Shown: positions 36,643-43,719 of the stretch, in pieces
How positions within the stretch are numbered: position 1 is the first letter of the stretch
Layout of the letters: the number at the start of each line of letters is the position of its first letter
Origin: an uncultured Vicinamibacterales bacterium
GTDB taxonomy: Bacteria; Acidobacteriota; Vicinamibacteria; Vicinamibacterales; UBA8438
Direction: 5' to 3'
Assembly (NCBI GenBank): GCA_958295905.1
Contig: OY282382.1
Location: 2,380,001-2,444,000, forward strand
Length of the DNA: 64,000 nucleotides
The notes under the pieces: model-generated
Told to the model about the DNA's origin: nothing
What the model saw: the letters and a program-made list of their open reading frames with translations, nothing else
Database searches by the model: none
Made by a program: the position numbers and the translations under genes

Positions 36643-36671
36643 TTGATTCGAGGGGCCGGATGGACTATAAT
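36643..36671 (+). promoter_or_regulatory. Sigma-70 promoter of the CarD gene
   Basis: TTGATT at 36643-36648 and a perfect TATAAT at 36666-36671 with exactly 17 bp between. Expected start near 36678, giving a leader of about 35 nt before the GTG at 36713. Confidence 0.8.
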
Positions 36672-36712
36672 GGGTGACTTTGAGCGCCATAGGATTCCAA
36701 CTGGAGGGTTAC

Positions 36713-37309
36713 GTGAAGTTCGAAGTTGGAGACAAGGTCATTTATCCGAATCATGGTCTCGGGGTCGTGCAGTGCATCGAGACCCGCACGATCATGGGGA
36801 CGACCTGCGGGTTCTACTCGCTACGTATGGCGGACAGTGATACCACCGTGCTCGTTCCGCTCGACAACGTCGACGCGGTCGGGTTGCGTCGTGCGATCAG
36901 TGATCGGGAGGTCAAGAAGCTGTTCACGCTCCTCGGGAACGGCAAGATCGACAATCACCAGAACTGGAAGGGGCGTTTCAAGGACAACTCGGACAAGATG
37001 CGCACCGGCTCGATCTACGACGTGGTGGACGTGCTCAAGAATCTGACGTTTCTCTCCAAATCGAAGAACCTGTCGTTCCGCGAGAAACGGATGCTCGATC
37101 GGGCGAAGTTCCTGGTCGTGTCCGAGATTTCGGAGGTCGCGGGCGACAGCGCCGAGGCCATCGACGAGCGGGTGAACAAGGCGCTCGAGCGGTGCTTCGC
37201 CAATCGGGACCGGGCCATGGCTCGGGCCAAGGCGGCCAAGGCCAAGCCGAAGACGACCGCCGCGAAGGAGCCTGCCGCCCAGCGGACCCAGGAGGCGCGT
37301 GCGTCCTGA
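36713..37309 (+). CDS. CarD/CdnL family transcription regulator
   Basis: 198 residues from a GTG at 36713 with GGAGGG 6 bp upstream; an ATG at 36674 lies at the predicted transcription start and is rejected. The N-terminal RNA-polymerase-interacting domain reads KFEVGDKVIYPNHGLGVVQC, followed by the helical DNA-binding domain (MLDRAKFLVVSEISEVAGD region). The C-terminus is a 35-residue Ala/Lys-rich basic tail (RAMARAKAAKAKPKTTAAKE), longer than in most homologues. CarD proteins bind RNA polymerase beta and stabilise open complexes, mainly at rRNA and housekeeping promoters. Monocistronic: own promoter and terminator. Confidence 0.92.
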   Translation: MKFEVGDKVIYPNHGLGVVQCIETRTIMGTTCGFYSLRMADSDTTVLVPLDNVDAVGLRRAISDREVKKLFTLLGNGKIDNHQNWKGRFKDNSDKMRTGSIYDVVDVLKNLTFLSKSKNLSFREKRMLDRAKFLVVSEISEVAGDSAEAIDERVNKALERCFANRDRAMARAKAAKAKPKTTAAKEPAAQRTQEARAS

Positions 37310-37330
37310 AGGTTGATCGGCGTCTCCGTC

Positions 37331-37365
37331 GAGCCCGATCCGGCGACACCGGATCGGGCTCTTTT
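37331..37365 (+). terminator. Rho-independent terminator of the CarD gene
   Basis: GAGCCCGATCCGG and CCGGATCGGGCTC form a perfect 13-bp stem with a 5-base loop, followed by TTTTC. It lies between the CarD stop and the plsC start. Confidence 0.9.
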
Positions 37366-37390
37366 CGTATCGCCGGACTCTCATTCCGCC

Positions 37391-38143
37391 ATGCGCGTCC
37401 CGTGGCCCACCGTCGCCGCCGCCGTGCGGTCCGCCGCCGCCTACCTCATCGTCTCCCTCTACGTGGCGGTGACCGCCCCGGTGGGCATGCTCGTCGCCCT
37501 GATGGTCCGGCATCCGGGCGTGCTCTACTGGTTCGGCCGTCAGGGCGTACGGATCGGGCTTGCCACCGTCGGCATCCGCTACCGCGTCGCCGGCGCCGAG
37601 CACGTCCGGGGCAGCCGTCCCTCCGTCTATTGCGTCAACCACACGAGCAATCTGGAGCCGCCCATCGTCTACTTGGCGCTTCGCGCCGTGCACCCGAAGC
37701 TGCGCATCCTGTACAAGGCCGAGCTCCAGAAGCTGCCGCTGCTGCCCGCCGCCTTCGGGATCGCGGGTTTCGTGCCGATCGACCGGCGCGATCGCGGGCG
37801 CAGCCGCGCGGCCATCGACACCGCGGCCGCCGCGTTGCGGGCGGGCTTCTCGTTCCTCGTCTTCCCTGAAGGCACCCGGAGTCGGAGCGGAGCGCTGCTG
37901 CCGTTCAAGAAGGGCGGATTCGTGATGGCGACCCGGGGAGGCGCCGCCGTCGTGCCGTTGGCGATTCTCGGTGCCGGCCAAGCGATGCGCCGGGGCAGTC
38001 TCATCATCCGCCCCGTGACCGTCAGCGTCCGGATCGGCCCCCCCATCGAGTCCCGGCGGTTCGGTTTCACCCGGCGCGACGAGTTGATCGCGGTCACCCG
38101 GTCGGCGATGGAAGGGTTGTTGGCGGCCGGCCCCATCCGATGA
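37391..38143 (+). CDS. plsC: 1-acyl-sn-glycerol-3-phosphate acyltransferase
   Basis: About 250 residues from the ATG at 37391 (MRVPWPTVAAAVRSAAAYLI); longer frames run back through the CarD terminator. One or two membrane helices at the N-terminus, then acyltransferase motif I as NHTSNLEPP (the usual Asp is Glu), motif II around GFVPIDRRDRGRSRAAID and motif III FPEGTRSRSG. It acylates lysophosphatidic acid at the cytoplasmic membrane in phospholipid synthesis. The Asp-to-Glu variant occurs in some family members and need not abolish activity. Good match overall. Confidence 0.85.
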   Translation: MRVPWPTVAAAVRSAAAYLIVSLYVAVTAPVGMLVALMVRHPGVLYWFGRQGVRIGLATVGIRYRVAGAEHVRGSRPSVYCVNHTSNLEPPIVYLALRAVHPKLRILYKAELQKLPLLPAAFGIAGFVPIDRRDRGRSRAAIDTAAAALRAGFSFLVFPEGTRSRSGALLPFKKGGFVMATRGGAAVVPLAILGAGQAMRRGSLIIRPVTVSVRIGPPIESRRFGFTRRDELIAVTRSAMEGLLAAGPIR

Positions 38144-38159
38144 CCGCCGGCGCAGACTC

Positions 38160-39368
38160 CTAGGATCCGCCGGTGGCGAATCGCAGCGTGAAGGGGAGGA
38201 GCGCGGCGCCGTCCACCGTCGCGATGCCGCCGCCGAGGGTCACCGCGACGGGCCGGTAGGGGAGCAGCGGCTCGGCGAACCGCACGTTCAGGACCCGGTT
38301 GCGGAGACGGTATTCCGCGGTGAGCTCCAATCCGCCGTCCCGGTCGGCGTCGGCGCCCGCGCCGACGTAGACGGCCCGGATGTTGCCCGCGAACGAATCG
38401 GGATCCATGTCGCGCGAGAACTGGAACCGCACCGGCGCGTCGAGGGCCACCCCGATGTCGTCCTGGGTCGGCGCCGAGAAGATCACCTCGGCGGGGAGCC
38501 GCTGCTCGGGCCGGGGCGTCCGGCGGCGGGTGGTGGCCGGCGCCGGCCGTTCCACCGCGGCCAGACGTTCCGCCTCGATGGTGGTCAGCCGGTCGCCGCC
38601 GCTGACGACGCCGGTCACTTGAAGCCAGCGGTTGGTGTCGAGCCTGGCCATGACGTCGAAATCGAACCCGTCGCCCTTCGGCTCCTTGCCCACGATCCAG
38701 ACGGAAGCGTCACCGGACCGCAGCACGAAGTCGTCGCGGGAGTTGCCCGGGGCCTCCGGCAGGTCGCCGAACAGGTTGCGGGCGCGGAACCGGCCGGTCA
38801 CGGTGACGGTCCGGCCGCGATAGCGGGCCGGTTGCAGCGCGATGGTCCGGATGGTGGCGCGGTCGGGCGCGTCCGCCCGCCGGGTGTCGTCGGCGATCAG
38901 AATTCTAAGCTCGCCGCTCGAAGGCCAGGGCTTGTTGAGCAGGCGTTCCGACAACGCCGCGATGCCGTGGTCCGACACCCGCGGGTCGTTCGGCTGAAGC
39001 CGCCCAACGTCCCAGAACGTGCCCTCGATCTCGAGGAAATCCCGCTCGTCGCCGACCGGAGGAGCGACGCGCAGCGCGCGGATGCGGCGTTCGCCGTCGC
39101 CGATGAACACATCCTGCAGATCGCCTTCCGGCGTGGCCCGCACCACCACCGGCTGCCGATGGAAGAAGCTGGGATAGGCGTCGAGCGCGGCCAGGGTGGT
39201 CGGCACGTAACGGGCCGCCTGGGCCGACAGAAAAGCCGGCTGGGCGAAACCGGCGAGCGACAGTACCGCAACCGCAACCGCAACCGCGGACCGCCACCGC
39301 CCGGCGCGCGGCGCCGGATGATCTGGCGTGATGGGACGGCGACCGCCGCCGGTTGACGTGGCCCGCAC
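38160..39368 (-). CDS. Secreted protein with OB-like and Ig-like domains, function unknown
   Basis: 402 residues from a GTG at 39368. After an Arg-rich start comes a hydrophobic signal (AVAVAVAVLSLAGFAQPAFL). Two regions look like OB-type beta barrels (QPVVVRATPEGDLQDVFIGD; RYRGRTVTVTGRFRARNLFG). The C-terminal 110 residues resemble a bacterial Ig-like (Big_5 type) domain, with VIFSAPTQDDIGVALDAPVR, FSRDMDPDSF and a closing TLRFATGG. No catalytic motif. Transcribed away from rex with a 77-bp shared intergenic region. Periplasmic or surface location is likely. Confidence 0.7.
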   Translation of the reverse strand: MRATSTGGGRRPITPDHPAPRAGRWRSAVAVAVAVLSLAGFAQPAFLSAQAARYVPTTLAALDAYPSFFHRQPVVVRATPEGDLQDVFIGDGERRIRALRVAPPVGDERDFLEIEGTFWDVGRLQPNDPRVSDHGIAALSERLLNKPWPSSGELRILIADDTRRADAPDRATIRTIALQPARYRGRTVTVTGRFRARNLFGDLPEAPGNSRDDFVLRSGDASVWIVGKEPKGDGFDFDVMARLDTNRWLQVTGVVSGGDRLTTIEAERLAAVERPAPATTRRRTPRPEQRLPAEVIFSAPTQDDIGVALDAPVRFQFSRDMDPDSFAGNIRAVYVGAGADADRDGGLELTAEYRLRNRVLNVRFAEPLLPYRPVAVTLGGGIATVDGAALLPFTLRFATGGS

Positions 39369-39445
39369 GCCGTTATCCTAACATATACTCTTCCGGGCAG
39401 TTGCGGCGGCGGAGGGGCCGGGGCCGGCCCGCCGGCCATGGGGCG

Positions 39446-40108
39446 ATGGCAGAGCAGGTTTCCGAGCAGACCACCAATCGGTTGTCGCTGTATCTTCGAT
39501 TCCTGAACGAGCTCGAGGCGGGCGGCGTTCGCACCGTGTCTTCCAAGGTGCTCGCGGCGCAGTTCGATCTGAACGCCGCGCTCATCCGCAAGGACCTGTC
39601 GCACTTCGGCGATCTCGGGGTTCGGGGGGTGGGATACGTCGTTGCGGATCTCCGGCGGCGCCTGCGGCAGATCCTGGGGCTCGACCGGCGCCGGAACGTG
39701 ACGATTATCGGCGCCGGCAATCTGGGCTTCGCCCTGGCCGACTACCCGGGGTTTCGCAAGGAGGGGTTCCGTATCGTCGCGCTGTTCGACACGCTCCGCG
39801 AGAAGGTGGGGCGCCGGTCGCGCAGCGGCGTGCCCATCCACGACATCCGCAATCTGAAGCAGGTGGCGCAGCGGGAACGAATCACCATCGCGGTGGTGGC
39901 GGTGCCCGCGGCCTCGGCCCAGGTGGTGGTGAACACCGTCGTCGAGGCGGGCATCAAGGCGTTGCTCAACTTCTCGCCGGGCGCGCTTCGGGTGCCGCCG
40001 GACGTCAAGCTGAAGAGTGTCGACCTGACGGTGTCGCTGGAGAGTCTGTCCTTTCATCTGGCCCGCGGCGGCGACCCGCCCGCCCGCCGCCGGGAGTCTG
40101 CGCCGTAG
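39446..40108 (+). CDS. rex: Redox-sensing transcriptional repressor Rex
   Basis: 220 residues from the ATG at 39446. The N-terminal winged helix shows VSSKVLAAQFDLNAALIRKD and LSHFGDLGVRGVGY, the Rex DNA-recognition region. The Rossmann domain starts VTIIGAGNLGFALADYPGF with the GxGxxG nucleotide motif; a C-terminal swapped helix ends the protein (LESLSFHLARG). Rex senses the NADH/NAD+ ratio and represses respiratory or fermentative genes. I see no clear Rex operator (TTGTGAnnnnnnTCACAA type) nearby, so its targets are probably elsewhere. TATACT at 39384-39389 may be its -10. Confidence 0.93.
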   Translation: MAEQVSEQTTNRLSLYLRFLNELEAGGVRTVSSKVLAAQFDLNAALIRKDLSHFGDLGVRGVGYVVADLRRRLRQILGLDRRRNVTIIGAGNLGFALADYPGFRKEGFRIVALFDTLREKVGRRSRSGVPIHDIRNLKQVAQRERITIAVVAVPAASAQVVVNTVVEAGIKALLNFSPGALRVPPDVKLKSVDLTVSLESLSFHLARGGDPPARRRESAP

Positions 40109-40310
40109 CCCGGCGCCGCCTTCCGCAGGAGGCGCCGACGCTCCGGCAGGGTTGGTTGGGCGGCCAACGGAGCCGCCGCCGGCGATTTCCGGGGCGGGGG
40201 TCTGCGCCGTAGCGTGGCGCGGACTTCCGGCGGGTTGGTGGGGCGGCCATCGGAGGCCGCCGCGGTCGCGTTAGGAGTTCGCCGGCGCGAAACTCCTACG
40301 GCGGCGATTT
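40094..40310. repeat. Repeat-rich spacer between rex and moaC
   Basis: The 3' end of rex (GTCTGCGCCGTAG at 40095) recurs about 105 bp later, near 40200. A GGTTGGTTGGGCGGCC-type motif occurs near 40149 and again, changed, near 40232; a relative is at 17020-17050. A single REP-like unit (GCGGTCGCGTTAGGAGTTCG, then CCGGCGCGAAACTCCTACGG) fills 40262-40310 and reaches within 15 bp of the moaC start. Confidence 0.7.
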
Positions 40311-40323
40311 CCGGGCTAGCATC

Positions 40324-40833
40324 ATGCCTGTGCCTGAATCGAATGCCTCGGCGGGGGAGACGGGGACGCGCCTGTCGCATGTGGATGCCGACGGCCGCGT
40401 CAGGATGGTCGACGTCGGCGCCAAGGAGAGCACGCGCCGCGAAGCGGTGGCGCGCGGCTCCATCACCATCGCCGCGGATGCGCTGGCGTTGATTCGCGAC
40501 GGGCGGATCGCCAAGGGCGACCCGTTGCAGGCGGCGCGGCTGGCGGGGATCATGGCCGCGAAACGGACCGCGGATCTCATCCCGCTGTGCCATCCACTGC
40601 CGTTGTCCCATGTGGACGTCGATCTGCGCGAACGGCCGGGCGGCTACGAGATCGAGGCGACTGCGCGTACGACCGCGCAGACGGGCGTCGAGATGGAGGC
40701 GCTGACCGCGGTTGCGGCGGCCGCGCTGACCGTCTACGACATGGTGAAGGCGGTCGACAAGACGATGGTGATCGGCGGGATCCGCCTCATGCGGAAGACG
40801 GGCGGCCGGAGCGGCGGGTATCGCCGGCGATGA
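40324..40833 (+). CDS. moaC: Cyclic pyranopterin monophosphate synthase
   Basis: 169 residues from the ATG at 40324. Characteristic blocks are [40 protein letters not shown] followed by [12 protein letters not shown], and [20 protein letters not shown] with MVKAVDK. MoaC converts the MoaA product to cPMP in molybdenum cofactor synthesis. No other Moco gene is in the window. It is followed 33 bp later by an acyl-CoA ligase gene in the same direction. A REP-like unit fills its leader, and no good ribosome binding site is visible. Confidence 0.92.
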   Translation: MPVPESNASAGETGTRLSHVDADGRVRMVDVGAKESTRREAVARGSITIAADALALIRDGRIAKGDPLQAARLAGIMAAKRTADLIPLCHPLPLSHVDVDLRERPGGYEIEATARTTAQTGVEMEALTAVAAAALTVYDMVKAVDKTMVIGGIRLMRKTGGRSGGYRRR

Positions 40834-40866
40834 CCGGGCCGGTTGCGACCGGACAGGAGAGAAGAC

Positions 40867-42720
40867 ATGACCGAGCCGAACATCCGGACCCTGGCGGAGC
40901 TGGCGTTCCACGTGTCCGGGCGCTTTTCGAAACCGGTGCTCACGGGGCGCTGCGTGGGCGACGAGGTCCGCGAATGGTCGAACCGCCGGTTCTTCGATGA
41001 GGTGCGGGACCTCAGTCTGGGGCTGGAATCGCTCGGGGTCCGGTCGCGTGACCGCGTGGCGATCCTGTCGGACAGCCGTCCCGAGTGGGTCATCACCGAT
41101 CTCGCGATACTGACGGCCGGGGCGGTGACGGTGCCGGTCTACGCCACCCTGCCCGCCAACCAGGTCGGCTACATCCTGGCCCACAGCGGGGCCCGGGTGG
41201 TGGTGGTCGCCGACGAGGATCAGGCCGAGAAGGTCCGCGCGTCGAGAAAGGACGCGCCGGGGGTCGAGTCCATCGTGATCTTCGAGCCCGCGGCGCCCGA
41301 CCGGGGCGACGCCGGGGCCGCCGCTTCCGGGGCGGATGCCGAAGCGGCCCTGAGCGAGCATTCGCTGGCCGAGATCATCGAGCGCGGGCACCACCGCTTG
41401 ATGACCGAGGACGGTCTGGGACGCATCTTCAAGGAGCGGGCCCACGCGGTCGAGCCCGACGCGCTGGCGACCATCATCTACACGTCGGGCACGACCGGAC
41501 ACCCCAAGGGGGTGATGCTCTCGCACCGCAACTTCCTGTCGAACATCGTCGGCGTCAACGAGGTGATCGGCATCTCCGAGAACGACACCGCGCTGTCGTT
41601 CCTGCCGCTGAGTCACGCGTTCGAGCGGACGACCGTCTATCTCTACCTGCGCAACGGCGCCACGTTCGTATTCGCCGAGGCCCTCGATACGCTGGGCCGG
41701 GACATGCAACGGGTGCGTCCGACGGTGATGACCGGCGTGCCGCGGGTCTACGAGAAGCTCCGGGCGCGGGTCGTCGCGGCCGTCGCGGAGGCGCCGCGGC
41801 TGCGGCAGGCGCTGTTCGCGTGGGCCACCGGCGTCGGACACGCCGCGGCCGGCGCGCGGCTGGCGGGTCGGAAACCGGGCCTGCTGACCCGGCTGCAGGC
41901 GCCCCTGGCGGATAGGCTCGTGCTCTCCAAGGTCCGGGCGCGGACCGGCGGGCGCCTGCGGTTCGTCGTCTCGGGCAGCGCGCCGCTGAGCCGCGAGGTG
42001 GCCGAGTTCCTGTACGCGGTTGGACTGCCGGTGATCGAAGGGTACGGCCTGACCGAGACGGCGCCGGTGCTGACCGTCAATCCGCCCGAGGCGCCGCGCC
42101 TCGGCACCGTCGGGCGGGCGTTGGCCCGGGTCGAGCTGCGCATCGCCGGCGATGGCGAGGTGCTCGCACGCGGTCCCAACATCATGATGGGGTACTACGA
42201 GAATCCCGACGCGACGGCCGCGTGCATGGGGGAGGGGTGGTTTCACACCGGCGACATCGGCCGTCTCGACGAGGACGGGTATCTGTCGATCACCGATCGC
42301 AAGAAGGAGATCATCGTCACCGCCGGCGGCAAGAACGTCGCGCCGCAGCCGATCGAGGCGCTGTTGAAACGCGACCCGATCGTCGCCGAGGCGATGCTGA
42401 TAGGGGATCGGCGTCCCTACGTGTCGGCGGTGCTGGTGCCGGACGCTCCCAGCCTGGAGCAGCGCCTGGCGGGGGCGGGCCTCGCGGCCGGCCGCCTCGA
42501 AGACCTCGTGGGGCGCGGGGACGTGCGGGCTTTGTTCCAACCCATCGTCGACCAGGCCAACGCCGAGCTGGCCAGCTACGAGCAGATCAAGCGGTTCGCG
42601 CTCCTGCCGGCCCAGTTCTCGATCGACACCGGTGAGCTCACCCCGACGCTGAAGGTCAAACGCCGTGTGGTGACGGAGCGCTGGCGCGACGTCATCGAGG
42701 GGATCTACCAGAGCGCCTGA
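40867..42720 (+). CDS. AMP-dependent long-chain acyl-CoA synthetase
   Basis: 617 residues from the ATG at 40867 with GGAGAG upstream. ANL-superfamily motifs: P-loop IIYTSGTTGHPKGVMLSHRN, then SFLPLSHAFERT, the A5 motif GYGLTETAPVLTVN, A7 WFHTGDIGRLDEDGYLSITD, and the C-terminal catalytic lysine region near the end (TLKVKRR). The long insertion and overall length match the FadD15/long-chain group. It activates fatty acids to acyl-CoA for degradation or lipid assembly. Cytoplasmic or membrane associated. Its last codons are copied 75 bp downstream. Confidence 0.9.
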   Translation: MTEPNIRTLAELAFHVSGRFSKPVLTGRCVGDEVREWSNRRFFDEVRDLSLGLESLGVRSRDRVAILSDSRPEWVITDLAILTAGAVTVPVYATLPANQVGYILAHSGARVVVVADEDQAEKVRASRKDAPGVESIVIFEPAAPDRGDAGAAASGADAEAALSEHSLAEIIERGHHRLMTEDGLGRIFKERAHAVEPDALATIIYTSGTTGHPKGVMLSHRNFLSNIVGVNEVIGISENDTALSFLPLSHAFERTTVYLYLRNGATFVFAEALDTLGRDMQRVRPTVMTGVPRVYEKLRARVVAAVAEAPRLRQALFAWATGVGHAAAGARLAGRKPGLLTRLQAPLADRLVLSKVRARTGGRLRFVVSGSAPLSREVAEFLYAVGLPVIEGYGLTETAPVLTVNPPEAPRLGTVGRALARVELRIAGDGEVLARGPNIMMGYYENPDATAACMGEGWFHTGDIGRLDEDGYLSITDRKKEIIVTAGGKNVAPQPIEALLKRDPIVAEAMLIGDRRPYVSAVLVPDAPSLEQRLAGAGLAAGRLEDLVGRGDVRALFQPIVDQANAELASYEQIKRFALLPAQFSIDTGELTPTLKVKRRVVTERWRDVIEGIYQSA

Positions 42721-42811
42721 CGGGTCCCGGTGAGAGTCTCCGCGGGCGTCTGGAGCCGCGCCAACGCCGCGGTGGGGATCTACCAGAGCGCCTGACGGGT
42801 CCCGGTGAGAG
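42699..42811. repeat. 38-bp direct repeat of the acyl-CoA synthetase 3' end, 75-bp period
   Basis: GGGGATCTACCAGAGCGCCT and the next 18 bases at 42699-42736 recur at 42774-42811, so the last five codons, the stop and 20 bp beyond are duplicated. Confidence 0.85.
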
Positions 42812-42852
42812 CCCCGTCGGAGCGCCTCGGGCGGGGACGACTCCCGCGTCCT

Positions 42853-43025
42853 GGGGCGCACGTCAAGAAAGTGAGACGCCGCCGCTGGAGGCGTCCGGCG
42901 CGGCCGGCCCCGAGGCGCCCCATCGCGCCGAAGCCCGAAGGCCCGTCTCAAGGCCGGGAACGGGATCGAATCGCCAATCCGGCCGCGGCAGGGGCGGTCG
43001 TCTCATCCATCTTGACGTGCGCCCC
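42853..43025. mobile_element. MITE-like element, family 3, copy 2
   Basis: 173 bp with 15-bp perfect terminal inverted repeats GGGGCGCACGTCAAG, then partly matching inner ends (both carry TGAGACG). No clear target duplication. The interior matches 12412-12552 in inverse orientation. The gap 42721-43090 holds this element, the direct repeat above and no gene. Confidence 0.82.
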
Positions 43026-43090
43026 CGCTTGCGCGCGGGGGTTCGTCCCGGCTAAGCTGACGGTAGTGTCTATACGTCCAAGGATGACTC

Positions 43091-43378
43091 ATGCACACAG
43101 GGCTCGTACGGCGTAGCCCTGGCTGGCGCGCTTGGATCGCCGTTCTGGCGATCGCGCTGGTCGGTGCCGCGTCCGCCGCGACCGTCTGGCACGGGGACCA
43201 TGCCGGCGACCAGAACTGCGCGGTCTGCCAACTGCGTCACCAGCCGGCCGCGGATCTGTCCGGTATTCTCGACATCGGACCGGCGGACATCGCGGAGCTG
43301 CTGGAGCAGCTTCCCCGTGACGGAGGGATCGCAGTCGATCGTTTTCCCCGCCTCCCCGCCCGCGCCCCACCCGCCTAG
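43091..43378 (+). CDS. Small exported Cys/His protein beside the TonB receptor
   Basis: 95 residues from the ATG at 43091. One hydrophobic N-terminal segment (AWIAVLAIALVGAASAATVW) acts as signal or anchor. It is followed at once by HGDHAGDQNCAVCQLRHQPA, a His/Asp-rich stretch with a CxxC, resembling DUF2946-type small proteins found beside metal-uptake genes. The rest is acidic. Position, just before a His/Asp-rich TonB receptor, suggests a periplasmic metal chaperone; that is inference. Downstream 43379-43678 holds a signal-start duplication. Confidence 0.6.
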   Translation: MHTGLVRRSPGWRAWIAVLAIALVGAASAATVWHGDHAGDQNCAVCQLRHQPAADLSGILDIGPADIAELLEQLPRDGGIAVDRFPRLPARAPPA

Positions 43379-43569
43379 TTCCCGTCATTCGTTGCATTCG
43401 TTGGTCGCATAGCGGTCGCCGCCGTTGCGGTGGGCGCCGTGGCGCACGTCCCGGCTTGCCCGCTGCGCGCGCCGGGGCGCAGCGCCGCGGCCGGGGGCGT
43501 CCCTCGTGCGGCGGCGGCCCGCCCGTCGGCCGGGCGCTGCCGGCGTTGGGCAACAGGCATGGGAGATCA

Positions 43570-43719
43570 AGGGGGTTCGATCATGGGAGACAAGGGAGAT
43601 TCGATGCGCTTCAGATTGACAGCGACACGCTTCGCGGCCGCCGTAGGGGGTTCGATCATGGGAGACAAGGGAGATTCGATGCGCTTCAGATTGACAGCGA
43701 CACGCTTCGCGGCCGCCGT
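43570..43719. repeat. Perfect 75-bp tandem duplication over the start of the TonB receptor gene
   Basis: Units 43570-43644 and 43645-43719 are identical and include the ribosome binding site, the ATG and the first 14 codons. Because 75 is 25 codons with no stop, the upstream ATG at 43604 reads in frame into the second copy. Confidence 0.95.
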
